A DNA stretch of 15,312 bases from Croceibacterium_A sp039920345 (GTDB lineage Bacteria > Pseudomonadota > Alphaproteobacteria > Sphingomonadales > Sphingomonadaceae): the NCBI GenBank assembly GCA_039920345.1, contig JBDSDZ010000185.1, forward strand, positions 1-15,312. Reading direction: 5' to 3'. The number at the start of each line of letters is the position of its first letter. Position 1 is the first letter of the stretch. Of the stretch, positions 7,315 through 15,001 are shown piece by piece. The notes under the pieces are model-generated. The model was not told where the DNA came from. It worked only from the letters and a program-made list of their open reading frames with translations, and made no database searches. Made by a program: the position numbers and the translations under genes.

Positions 7315-8538
7315 ATGAAGACTCTTTCTCAGGCCGCGCTCGGCGCGGCCCTGCCGATTGCGCTCGCCGCCACGCCTGCACAGGCGCAGGATGTCTTGCC
7401 CGCCATTCCGATCGGCAGCGGGTTCACGCTCGATCCGCAAGTCAATGTGCGGCTGCGATACGAGACCGTCGATCAGGCCAATATCCCGAACAATGCCGAT
7501 GCTGTTACGCTGCGGACTCGGGCCGGGATCGAGGTCAAAGGGAACGGGCTTGCGTTCCTCGCCGAAGCAGAAGGCACGCTGGCCCTGCTCGACGATTACA
7601 ACGATACGCTGCCCGGCAACGGGATTGAGCCGTTTCCCGTGGTGGCCGATCCTGAGAGCTTCGAACTCAACCGGCTGCAGGTGTCGTACCTGAAGAACGG
7701 CACGGGAGCTACGCTCGGACGCCAGCGGCTGGTATTCGACAATGCCAGGTTTGTCGGCAATGTCGGCTGGCGCCAGAGCGAGCAGACCTTCGACGCGGTC
7801 CGCGGTCAGGCCAAATCCGGCGTGTTCACGGCCGACGCGGCTTTCGCGATCTCGCAGCGCACAGTGTTCGGTTCGGACAGCCCGAATGAACATTATGATG
7901 GCAACTTCGTGCTGCTGAATGGCGGCGTCGACCTGCCCGTTGTCCATGCGAAGGGCTTCGCCTACTTGCTCGACTATGACACCCGGCTGGCATTTTCGAG
8001 CCAGACCTACGGCGTACTCGTCTCGGCAGAGCTGCCCGTGCCGGGAGTTGGCAAACTGACCGGGCTCGCCAGTTACGCTGCGCAGAGCGATTACGGGGGC
8101 AATCCCATCTCGTATGATGCCGACTACCTGACCGCTCAGCTTGGCCTCACGCTGTTCGGATTTACAGCGACGGCGGGTTACGAGGAATTGGGCAGCGATC
8201 ACGGTGTGGCGGCGTTCCAGACCCCGCTGGCGACTTTGCATGCCTTCAACGGCTGGGCCGACCTGTTCCTGACCACGCCTGCCAACGGACTGCGCGATCG
8301 GTACGCCGGCATCGGCAAGACTTTTGCCGTCCCCTCCCTCCCCGGGCTCAAAGCCGAGGTGACCTTTCACGAATTCGACAGCGACTTTGGCGGCCTCGAT
8401 TACGGCAGCGAGTGGGATGCTTCACTTGGTTTCAAACTCGGACCGGTCGGCCTGCTGGCCAAGTACGCCAATTACCGCGCCAGTGGGTTTGCGGTCGATA
8501 CTAAGAAGGCGTGGTTACAGGCCGAAGTGGCGTTTTGA
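7315..8538 (+). CDS. Outer-membrane beta-barrel porin, alginate-export/OprD-like
   Basis: A 407-residue protein beginning with a clear Sec signal peptide (MKTLSQAALGAALPIALAAT, then PAQAQ, cleavage probably after AQA near residue 24). The remainder alternates polar and hydrophobic residues as in amphipathic beta strands, with recurring Tyr/Gly-rich turns and a C-terminal aromatic end AWLQAEVAF, the usual signal for outer-membrane insertion. SFELNRLQVSYLKNGTGATL, with GRQRLVFDNARFVGN after it, is typical of the alginate-export family of porins. Its place right after the nitrate transporter suggests a diffusion channel for nitrate or nitrite through the outer membrane; no substrate evidence is visible in the sequence. 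ATG 7315 has a good GAGGGGGA Shine-Dalgarno at 7303-7310. Transcription probably starts at the transporter leader, since no second leader precedes it. Confidence 0.85.
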   Translation: MKTLSQAALGAALPIALAATPAQAQDVLPAIPIGSGFTLDPQVNVRLRYETVDQANIPNNADAVTLRTRAGIEVKGNGLAFLAEAEGTLALLDDYNDTLPGNGIEPFPVVADPESFELNRLQVSYLKNGTGATLGRQRLVFDNARFVGNVGWRQSEQTFDAVRGQAKSGVFTADAAFAISQRTVFGSDSPNEHYDGNFVLLNGGVDLPVVHAKGFAYLLDYDTRLAFSSQTYGVLVSAELPVPGVGKLTGLASYAAQSDYGGNPISYDADYLTAQLGLTLFGFTATAGYEELGSDHGVAAFQTPLATLHAFNGWADLFLTTPANGLRDRYAGIGKTFAVPSLPGLKAEVTFHEFDSDFGGLDYGSEWDASLGFKLGPVGLLAKYANYRASGFAVDTKKAWLQAEVAF

Positions 8539-8552
8539 GGCAACTTCCTCCG

Positions 8553-8566
8553 ATGCTGCACTGCAA
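8553..8566 (+). promoter_or_regulatory. nas box 2 (ATGCTGCACTGCAA), upstream of the nirB leader
   Basis: Identical over 14 bases to 5797-5810 and positioned the same way: just after the preceding gene's stop and 5 nt before the proposed -35. The surrounding bases differ between the two sites, so the identity is unlikely to come from a recent duplication. Confidence 0.5.
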
Positions 8567-8571
8567 CAGGG

Positions 8572-8600
8572 TTGCCTGACGCACTGCGAATCTGTTATCA
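8572..8600 (+). promoter_or_regulatory. Possible promoter of the nirBD-nasA-cobA operon
   Basis: TTGCCT (8572-8577), 17 nt, TTATCA (8595-8600) would start RNA near 8607, just before leader hairpin P1. The spacer holds CTGCGAATCTGTTA (8584-8597), matching 13 of 14 bases of the equivalent stretch at 5831-5844. The hexamers are weak, and support rests on the conserved layout. Confidence 0.4.
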
Positions 8601-8615
8601 TGCTGGCAAGCGGAA

Positions 8616-8684
8616 CGGTTCGTCCAACGATGGGCGGGCAATATCGAACCGCCCTGACCTTACACAGCGTGGCAATGGCGCCGC
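8616..8684 (+). ncRNA. NasT-responsive two-hairpin antitermination leader, copy 2
   Basis: Hairpin P1 (8616-8651): outer stem CGGTTC/GAACCG, inner stem GTCC/GGGC, loop AACGAT (8626-8631), and a larger bulge on the 3' side. A linker of 17 nt follows, the same length as in copy 1. Hairpin P2 (8669-8684): stem GTGGC/GCCGC, identical to copy 1, with loop AATGGC (8674-8679). Both loops have A at position 1 and G at position 4. The stem bases of P1 differ from copy 1 while pairing is kept, which supports selection on structure. The 3' arm of P2 doubles as the terminator's 5' arm. Confidence 0.85.
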
Positions 8685-8710
8685 CAGTCCTTGGACTTGG
8701 CGGCTATTTT
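8680..8710 (+). terminator. Conditional intrinsic terminator before nirB
   Basis: GCCGCCAGTCC (8680-8690), a TT turn, then GGACTTGGCGGC (8693-8704) with one bulged T, followed by TATTTT (8705-8710). The stem is strong with a tight turn and a T-rich tail, 29 nt before the nirB start. Overlap with P2 (8680-8684) makes it an attenuator controlled by NasT. Confidence 0.87.
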
Positions 8711-8723
8711 GCGTGCGCGTTTC

Positions 8724-8729
8724 GAAGGA
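8724..8729 (+). promoter_or_regulatory. Ribosome binding site fixing the nirB start
   Basis: GAAGGA ends 9 nt before GTG 8739. It supports this start over the in-frame TTG at 8691, which lies in the turn of the terminator hairpin. Confidence 0.7.
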
Positions 8730-8738
8730 CGGCACGAA

Positions 8739-11225
8739 GTGAACGCACCGACGAATTTCATCAGGGCGCAGCCCCTGCTCGAAAAGCTGGTCGTGATCGG
8801 CAATGGCATGGCCGGTTGCCGCGCGGTGGAGGAAATACTGGCGCGGGATCCGGGGCGTTATGCGATCACGATCTTCGGTGCCGAGCCGCGCGTGAACTAC
8901 AACCGGATCATGCTCTCGCCGGTGCTGGCGGGCGAAAAGACCTTCGACGAGATCGTGATCAATACTGCCGAATGGTACGCCGAGAACGGGATTGAGCTGG
9001 TCACCCGGGACCCCGTCGACCGCATCGAGCGCGACGTCCAGTCGGTGGTCACTCGCGCAGGTCGGATCGAGCCTTACGACCGGCTGCTGATCGCCACGGG
9101 GTCGGAACCGTTCATCATCCCGGTGCCCGGCCGCGACCTCCCGGGCGTCGTCACCTTCCGCGACCTGGACGATGTCGACCGGATGGTCAACGCGGCCGAA
9201 CAGGGCGGCGACGCGGTGGTGATCGGCGGCGGTTTGCTGGGGCTGGAAGCAGCGCATGGCCTGTCCCAGCGCGGCATGACGGTCACCGTGATCCACCTCA
9301 TGCCGACGTTGATGGAGCGCCAACTCGACGAGGCCGCCGGCTGGCTGCTCAAGAACGAACTCGAGCGGCGCGGGCAAACCATCCTGACCGGAGCCGACAC
9401 GCAGGAAATTCTCGAGTCCGGCGGCCATGTCGCGGGCGTCCGGCTCAAGGATGGACGCGAAATTCCAGCGGACATTGTGGTGATGGCAGTCGGCATCCGG
9501 CCATCGACCATGCTGGCCAAGACCGCCGGGATCGACTGCGAGCGCGGCATCCTGGTCAACGATGACATGGTCACCTCGGACCCGGCGATTGTCGCGGTGG
9601 GCGAATGTGTTCAGCACCGCGGCCAGTGCTACGGCCTCGTCGCGCCACTGTGGGAGATGTGCCGCGCACTGGCGGACCACCTGACCGATTCTCCGACCGG
9701 TTATACGGGTTCGGTCACCTCGACCAAGCTCAAGGTGTCCGGGATCGACGTATTCTCCGCCGGCGATTTCATCGGCGGCGACGATCACGAGGACATCGTC
9801 ATGCGCGATGCCGCGCGCGGGGTGTACAAACGGCTGGTGCTCAAGGACGACCGGCTGGTCGGCGCGGTACTCTATGGCGATACCGCCGACGGTAGCTGGT
9901 ACTTCGACCTGCTGCGAAAAGCCGAAGACATCGCGGATATTCGCGACGGCCTGATCTTTGGTCAGGCTTTTGCCCTGGGTGGAGGGGCTTTCGCGGACCC
10001 TAAAGCCGCCGTTGCAGCATTATCGGACGACGCAGAAATCTGCGGCTGCAACGGCGTGTCCAAAGGCAAAATCATCAAGACGATCCTCGGCGGCTCCTGC
10101 AGCCTCGATGCCGTTCGCTCGCAGTGCAAGGCCAGCGCCAGCTGCGGCTCATGCACCGGCCTGGTGGAAAGCCTGCTGGCGCTGACGCTCGGCGACGAGG
10201 TCCAGGCCGGCGCCAAGACAGTCTGCAAGTGCACCAGCTTTGGCCATGACGACGTGCGCCGCCTGATCCTCGAAAAGGAACTGCGCGCGATCCCTCAGGT
10301 CATGCAGGAATTGCACTGGACCACGCCCGATGGCTGCGCCTCGTGCCGGCCGGCGCTCAACTATTACATGTTGTGCGCGTGGCCGGGTGAATACGAGGAC
10401 GACCAGAAGAGCCGCTTCGTCAACGAGCGGCTTCACGCGAACATCCAGAAGGACGGCACTTATTCGGTGGTCCCGCGGATGTGGGGCGGGCTGACCAACC
10501 CGCGCGAGCTGCGCGCGATCGCCGACGTGGTGGAGAAATATGATGCCCCGATGGTCAAGGTCACGGGCGGACAGCGCCTGGATATTTTCGGGATCAAGAA
10601 GGAAGACCTGCCCGCCGTCTGGGCCGACCTCAATGCCGCCGGAATGGTTTCCGGCCACGCTTACGGCAAGGCGCTGCGTACGGTGAAGACCTGTGTCGGC
10701 AGCGAATGGTGCCGCTTCGGCACGCAGGATTCGACCGGCCTGGGCGTTAAGATAGAGCAGATGAGCTGGGGCAGCTGGATGCCCCACAAGTTCAAGATCG
10801 CCGTCAGCGGCTGCCCCCGGAACTGCGCCGAAGCGACAATCAAGGACTTCGGCGTGATCTGCGTCGATTCTGGCTACGAGCTTCATGTGGGCGGCAACGG
10901 CGGGATCAAGGTCCGGGTTACCGACCTCCTGTGCAAGGTCGCAACCGAAGAGGAAGCGCTGGAGCACTGCGCGGCGTTCATCCAGCTCTACCGCGAAGAC
11001 GCCCATTACCTTGAGCGCACGGCGCCATGGCTCGAGCGCAAGGGGCTCGACTGGATCAAGGCGCAATTGTTCGACGACGCCGAGACTATCGGGCGGCTGG
11101 CAGCGCGCTTCCGCCGCTCGCAGGTCTTCATGCAAGACGATCCCTGGGCCAAGCGCGCCAGCGGCGAACGCAGCGATCTCCACCGGCACCTCGCCACCGT
11201 TCGACCCGCTCCGGAGTTCGTCTGA
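8739..11225 (+). CDS. nirB: Assimilatory nitrite reductase [NAD(P)H] large subunit NirB
   Basis: An 828-residue cytoplasmic enzyme reducing nitrite to ammonium with six electrons from NAD(P)H. The N-terminal half is an FAD/NAD(P) oxidoreductase: GNGMAG near residue 22 and a second dinucleotide motif VVIGGGLLGLEAA near 160. Two BFD-like [2Fe-2S] units follow, with cysteines 435, 437, 469, 472 and 496, 498, 533, 536 (the latter in VCKC and GCASC). The C-terminal half carries ferredoxin-like and catalytic domains. The siroheme/[4Fe-4S] cysteines are C652 and C658 (CVGSEWC) and C692 and C696 (CPRNC). All cofactor ligands are intact and the length matches the family. GTG 8739 is chosen because of GAAGGA upstream. 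The stop overlaps nirD by 1 nt (TGATG). Expression should depend on antitermination in the leader at 8616-8710. Confidence 0.96.
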   Translation: MNAPTNFIRAQPLLEKLVVIGNGMAGCRAVEEILARDPGRYAITIFGAEPRVNYNRIMLSPVLAGEKTFDEIVINTAEWYAENGIELVTRDPVDRIERDVQSVVTRAGRIEPYDRLLIATGSEPFIIPVPGRDLPGVVTFRDLDDVDRMVNAAEQGGDAVVIGGGLLGLEAAHGLSQRGMTVTVIHLMPTLMERQLDEAAGWLLKNELERRGQTILTGADTQEILESGGHVAGVRLKDGREIPADIVVMAVGIRPSTMLAKTAGIDCERGILVNDDMVTSDPAIVAVGECVQHRGQCYGLVAPLWEMCRALADHLTDSPTGYTGSVTSTKLKVSGIDVFSAGDFIGGDDHEDIVMRDAARGVYKRLVLKDDRLVGAVLYGDTADGSWYFDLLRKAEDIADIRDGLIFGQAFALGGGAFADPKAAVAALSDDAEICGCNGVSKGKIIKTILGGSCSLDAVRSQCKASASCGSCTGLVESLLALTLGDEVQAGAKTVCKCTSFGHDDVRRLILEKELRAIPQVMQELHWTTPDGCASCRPALNYYMLCAWPGEYEDDQKSRFVNERLHANIQKDGTYSVVPRMWGGLTNPRELRAIADVVEKYDAPMVKVTGGQRLDIFGIKKEDLPAVWADLNAAGMVSGHAYGKALRTVKTCVGSEWCRFGTQDSTGLGVKIEQMSWGSWMPHKFKIAVSGCPRNCAEATIKDFGVICVDSGYELHVGGNGGIKVRVTDLLCKVATEEEALEHCAAFIQLYREDAHYLERTAPWLERKGLDWIKAQLFDDAETIGRLAARFRRSQVFMQDDPWAKRASGERSDLHRHLATVRPAPEFV

Positions 11226-11599
11226 TGGTGCAGGCAAAGTGGCTCGACATCGGGCCAGTTGTGCAAATCGAACCCGGCATGGCGGCAACCTTGCCAGTCG
11301 AGGGCGGCCTGCACGGCGAGGCGCGCGAAATCGCGGTGTTCCATACCATGCGCGGCGAGGTTTACGCGCTGGTCAACGCCTGCCCGCACAAACAAGGCCC
11401 GCTTAGCCAGGGCATCGTCCACGGCGACAGCGTGACCTGCCCACTGCATAACTGGCGCATATCCTTGCGCAGCGGCCAGGCGCTCGGCGACGACGAAGGG
11501 TGCGTGCCGACTATCCCGGTCAAACTCGATGGCGGGCGAATCTACCTGCTGCGTGAGGCAGTGGTTGCCGCCGATCTGCCCCGCGCCAAGGCAGCTTGA
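11225..11599 (+). CDS. nirD: Nitrite reductase small subunit NirD, Rieske type
   Basis: A 124-residue protein with a Rieske [2Fe-2S] fold. Ligands are visible as C53 and H55 in ACPHKQGPLSQG and C72 and H75 in TCPLHNWRI. The enterobacterial NirD has lost these ligands; here they are complete, so a cluster should bind and the protein can carry electrons. In Paracoccus the equivalent ferredoxin NasG passes electrons from the NADH-oxidising nitrite reductase to both nitrite and nitrate reductase; the same role is plausible here since no other electron-transfer subunit for NasA is encoded nearby. ATG 11225 overlaps the nirB stop by 1 nt, giving translational coupling. The frame is open upstream to 11027 inside nirB, but that stretch is a shadow. 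Confidence 0.93.
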   Translation: MVQAKWLDIGPVVQIEPGMAATLPVEGGLHGEAREIAVFHTMRGEVYALVNACPHKQGPLSQGIVHGDSVTCPLHNWRISLRSGQALGDDEGCVPTIPVKLDGGRIYLLREAVVAADLPRAKAA

Positions 11600-11604
11600 A
11601 GCCG

Positions 11605-14208
11605 ATGATGCCAATCCGCACCACCTGCGCCTACTGCGGTGTCGGTTGCGGCATATCGGCGACTGTCACCGATGATCGGACGGTCGAGATTGCCGGCGAT
11701 GCACAGCATCCGGCCAATCTCGGCCGGTTGTGTTCGAAAGGCACGCACCTTGGCGAAACACTCGGTCTCGAAGGCCGGTTATTGCACCCCGAAATCGACG
11801 GCCAGCGGGCCACCTGGGACAAGGCAATCCGCCTGGTCGCGCGGCGGTTCGCAGCGACAATCGCACGCCATGGTCCCGACAGCGTGGCATTCTACGTTTC
11901 GGGCCAGCTGCTCACCGAAGATTACTATGTCGCCAACAAGCTGATGAAGGGGTTCATCGGCAGCGCCAACATCGATACCAATTCGCGGCTCTGCATGTCG
12001 AGCGCGGTAGCCGGGCACACGCGCGCATTCGGCGAAGATATCGTCCCGGCAAGCTACAATGATCTCGACCAGGCCGACCTGATCGTGCTGGTCGGATCCA
12101 ACACGGCGTGGTGCCATCCGGTCGTCTACCAGCGGATCATGGCCGCGCGCGCCCAACGCGGGACCAAGCTGGTGGTAATCGATCCGCGCCGCACCGAAAC
12201 CTGCGAAGGCGCCGACCTGCACCTGCAGCTTCGCCCGGGCAGCGATGTGGCGCTGATGAACGGGCTGCTCGCCCATTGCAGCGCCCAGGGCCTGCTCGAC
12301 GAGGCGTTTCTTCACGCGCACGTTTCCGCGCCAAAGGGCTTTTGGGACGGTTTGCAGGAAGGCAGCGATCTTTGGTCCACCGCCGCCGCGTGCGATGTGG
12401 CGCCCGCGGACCTGCGCACGTTCTACGACCTGTTCGCCAGATATCCGCGTACGGTTACCCTGTTCAGCCAGGGCGTGAACCAGTCGATCCGCGGAACCGA
12501 CCAGGTCAACGCCATCACCAACCTGCACCTCGCGACGGGCCGCATCGGCAAACCGGGCGCCGCGCCGTTCTCGATCACCGGCCAACCCAATGCGATGGGC
12601 GGCCGCGAAGTTGGCGGGCTGGCATCGACGCTCGCGGCGCATCGGGATTTCTCGCCCGAGCATTGCGCCGAGGTGAAGCGCTTCTGGGCCTCGCCGCGGA
12701 TTGCCGGCAAGCCCGGGCTGAAGGCGGTCGACCTGTTCCGTTCGATCGGCGAAGGGCGGGTGAAAGCGCTGTGGATCATGGCGACCAATCCCGCCGTTTC
12801 CTTGCCCGACGCCGCGATGGTCCGCGACGCACTGACCACTTGTCCATTCGTGGTCGTTTCGGATTGCGTGGCCGATACCGACACCTCGCGTCACGCCAAC
12901 ATCAAACTGCCGGCGCTCGGCTGGGGCGAGAAGGACGGCACTGTTACCAATTCGGATCGCACGATAAGCCGCCAGCGCGCGGTGCTTCCCGCGCCCGGAG
13001 ACGCGAAGGCGGACTGGTGGATCATCGCGGAAGTTGCCCGCGCCATGGGATGGCGCGATGCCTTCACTTACGAGCGACCGGCCGAAATCTATCGCGAACA
13101 CGCGCGGCTGTCATCGTATCGCAATGACGGGCAGCGGCTGTTCGACCTCGGGGATCACGGATCGATCACCAATGCGGCTTACGACGCGATGGAGCCCATG
13201 CGCTGGGGTGGATTGCCGTTCGCGAACGGCCAGTTCCCGACCCCTGACGGCAAGGCGCGGCTGGTAGCCGTGCGTCAGCGCCAACTCGGCGGGGCGCTGC
13301 CCAAGTGGCCGCTGACGCTCAACACCGGCCGCTATCGCGATCATTGGCACAGCATGACGCGCACCGGGCTCTCGCCCAAACTGTCACAGCATCGCCGCGA
13401 GCCGATGGTCGAAATTCACCCGCTCGATGCCGAAACGCTTGGGGTTGCGGATGGCGAACTGGTCCGCGTACGCACGCCGCAAGGCGACAGCGTGTTTCGC
13501 GCCCAGCTTAGCAAGGGCCAGCGCCAGGGTGAGATATTCACCCCAATCCACTGGACGGACCAGCAATCGAGCGGGGGACGCAGCGGCTTGTTGCCTGCGC
13601 CGCTGGTGGACCCGCATTCGGGCCAGCCAGGCTTCAAGGCCACCCCGGCGCGGATCGAACCTTTTGCAGTCCAGTGGCGCGGCTTCCTCATCGCGCGCGA
13701 ACTGCCGCTATCGATTCCAGCAGAATACTACACCAAGGTGCGCGTTGGTCAGGGGTGGCTGATCGAACTTGCGGGCGATGGCGATCCGGCCATCCTGGTC
13801 GATGCACTTCCGTCTTCAGGTGAGCACATCGAGATCCGCGATCCAGCGCGCAGCGGCCTGCGGATGGCCGTGATCGAGAGCGATCGGCTGATCGGCGCGC
13901 TCTATATTGCGCGGGCTGGCAAACTCCCCGATCGTGAATGGTTGATTGGCACCCTGGCGGCTTACGAAGCGCCGAGTCCGGTAGAGTTGTTGGCAGGCAA
14001 GCCGACAGGGCCTGTGGAAGAGCGCGGACCGATCGTCTGCGCCTGCTTTGATGTCGGTCTGAAAACCATTCTCGGTACGATTGCCAGCCAGAGCCTGACG
14101 AGCGTCGACGCGGTCGGCCGCGCATTGTCGGCCGGGACCAACTGCGGTTCCTGCCGGCCCGAAATCCAGCGCCTGATCGTCGAAACGAGGGAGGCAGCCA
14201 TTGGCTGA
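11605..14208 (+). CDS. nasA: Assimilatory nitrate reductase catalytic subunit NasA
   Basis: An 867-residue molybdopterin oxidoreductase reducing nitrate to nitrite in the cytoplasm. The N-terminal [4Fe-4S] ligands are C8, C11 and C15 (CAYCGVGC) and C43 (GRLCSKG). The likely Mo ligand is C130 in NSRLCMSSAV, as in Nas/Nap enzymes. Molybdopterin and dinucleotide-binding regions follow (VVIDPRRTETCEGAD, QPNAMGGREVGGLAS, and NTGRYRDHWHSMTRTG in the last domain). At the C-terminus is a BFD-like [2Fe-2S] domain with C812, C814, C847 and C850 (VCACFDVG, NCGSC). There is no twin-arginine signal, consistent with a cytoplasmic assimilatory enzyme. The start is uncertain: ATG 11605 or 11608, or TTG 11596 overlapping the nirD stop; no strong Shine-Dalgarno decides. 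It ends by overlapping cobA by 8 nt. Confidence 0.95.
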   Translation: MMPIRTTCAYCGVGCGISATVTDDRTVEIAGDAQHPANLGRLCSKGTHLGETLGLEGRLLHPEIDGQRATWDKAIRLVARRFAATIARHGPDSVAFYVSGQLLTEDYYVANKLMKGFIGSANIDTNSRLCMSSAVAGHTRAFGEDIVPASYNDLDQADLIVLVGSNTAWCHPVVYQRIMAARAQRGTKLVVIDPRRTETCEGADLHLQLRPGSDVALMNGLLAHCSAQGLLDEAFLHAHVSAPKGFWDGLQEGSDLWSTAAACDVAPADLRTFYDLFARYPRTVTLFSQGVNQSIRGTDQVNAITNLHLATGRIGKPGAAPFSITGQPNAMGGREVGGLASTLAAHRDFSPEHCAEVKRFWASPRIAGKPGLKAVDLFRSIGEGRVKALWIMATNPAVSLPDAAMVRDALTTCPFVVVSDCVADTDTSRHANIKLPALGWGEKDGTVTNSDRTISRQRAVLPAPGDAKADWWIIAEVARAMGWRDAFTYERPAEIYREHARLSSYRNDGQRLFDLGDHGSITNAAYDAMEPMRWGGLPFANGQFPTPDGKARLVAVRQRQLGGALPKWPLTLNTGRYRDHWHSMTRTGLSPKLSQHRREPMVEIHPLDAETLGVADGELVRVRTPQGDSVFRAQLSKGQRQGEIFTPIHWTDQQSSGGRSGLLPAPLVDPHSGQPGFKATPARIEPFAVQWRGFLIARELPLSIPAEYYTKVRVGQGWLIELAGDGDPAILVDALPSSGEHIEIRDPARSGLRMAVIESDRLIGALYIARAGKLPDREWLIGTLAAYEAPSPVELLAGKPTGPVEERGPIVCACFDVGLKTILGTIASQSLTSVDAVGRALSAGTNCGSCRPEIQRLIVETREAAIG
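14187..14194 (+). promoter_or_regulatory. Strong ribosome binding site supporting a TTG start for cobA
   Basis: GAGGGAGG inside the end of nasA, 6 nt before TTG 14201. A near-ideal Shine-Dalgarno at the right distance makes the rare TTG start credible. Confidence 0.7.
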
Positions 14209-15001
14209 CCCAGGTGATTTTCCGCGCGGCTCGGTCTGGCTGATCGGTGCCGGTCCCGGGGACCCGGAATTGCTGACGCGCAAGGCTGAACGCCTTCTGC
14301 GCATGGCTGACGTGGTCTTTCACGACGCGTTGGTAGGGCCTGGGGTGCTCAGCCTGGCATCGCCGTCGGCCAGGTTTGTCTACGTTGGCAAGCGTTCCGG
14401 CCGACATTCGAAGGCTCAGGACACAATCAGCCGCCTGATCGTCGAGGCAGCGCTCGGCGGGAGCAGGGTCGCGCGGCTGAAGGGCGGCGATCCAGCGATA
14501 TTCGGCCGCGCAACGGAAGAGCTCGATGCGTGCCACTTGGCTGGTGTTCCGGTGCGGATCTGCCCCGGAATAACCGCCGCCAGCGCCGCCGCAGCTGACC
14601 TTGGCCTGTCTCTGACACTGCGCGGCACAGCGCGCCAGCTGACGTTCGTCACCGCGCACACGCGAGCCGGCGAACCGCTCGACATCAATTGGAAAAGCCT
14701 GACGGACCCGCAGGCAACGCTGGCGATCTACATGGGCAAAGCCGCGGCAAGCGCCGTCGCCGCTGGGCTGATGGGTGCTGGCCTTGCGAGCTCAACGCCC
14801 GTCGCGCTCGTCGAAAATGCCAGTTTGCCCAACCGTCGACAATTCATCACAAGGCTGGATCTGCTGGCGCTGGCTGCACGAACAGTGTGCGCCGATGGAC
14901 CTGCTTTGATCCTGGTAGGTCGGGGTTTGAGGAAACCCGGCATAGACGGCCAAACGATCTCAGTGGCAGGCAATTTGTGCCCGACGGCGCTGTCAGACTA
15001 A
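14201..15001 (+). CDS. cobA: Uroporphyrinogen-III C-methyltransferase (SUMT)
   Basis: A 266-residue enzyme methylating uroporphyrinogen III at C2 and C7 with S-adenosylmethionine to precorrin-2, the first step to siroheme, the cofactor of NirB. Family motifs are GAGPGDPELLTRKA (16-29), VFHDALV (39-45), RLKGGDPAIFGR (92-103), CPGITAASAAAA (from 121) and ALVENAS. Length fits stand-alone SUMT; there is no CysG-type dehydrogenase/ferrochelatase domain, so the rest of siroheme synthesis must be encoded elsewhere. It starts at a TTG inside nasA (8-nt overlap). It is the last gene of the nirB operon and is followed by a transposase remnant. No T-tailed terminator was seen after it; a small 5-bp hairpin (CTTGC/GCAAG, 15034-15047) has no T run. 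Confidence 0.93.
   Translation: MADPGDFPRGSVWLIGAGPGDPELLTRKAERLLRMADVVFHDALVGPGVLSLASPSARFVYVGKRSGRHSKAQDTISRLIVEAALGGSRVARLKGGDPAIFGRATEELDACHLAGVPVRICPGITAASAAAADLGLSLTLRGTARQLTFVTAHTRAGEPLDINWKSLTDPQATLAIYMGKAAASAVAAGLMGAGLASSTPVALVENASLPNRRQFITRLDLLALAARTVCADGPALILVGRGLRKPGIDGQTISVAGNLCPTALSD

Noticed and set aside
8691..8738. N-terminal extension of nirB from TTG 8691
   Set aside because: The extension lies in the terminator hairpin and T-rich tail, has no ribosome site, and NirB homology starts only after GTG 8739.
10149..11288. Long minus-strand frames opposite nirB, nasA (11779-13101), porin (7099-8370) and nasS (4466-5470)
   Set aside because: These are antisense shadows of well-supported genes in GC-rich DNA, with no recognisable domains and Arg/Ala/Gly-rich composition.
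11596..11604. TTG 11596 as start of nasA
   Set aside because: Two ATG codons (11605, 11608) follow at once and fit the family N-terminus; TTG remains possible but less likely.
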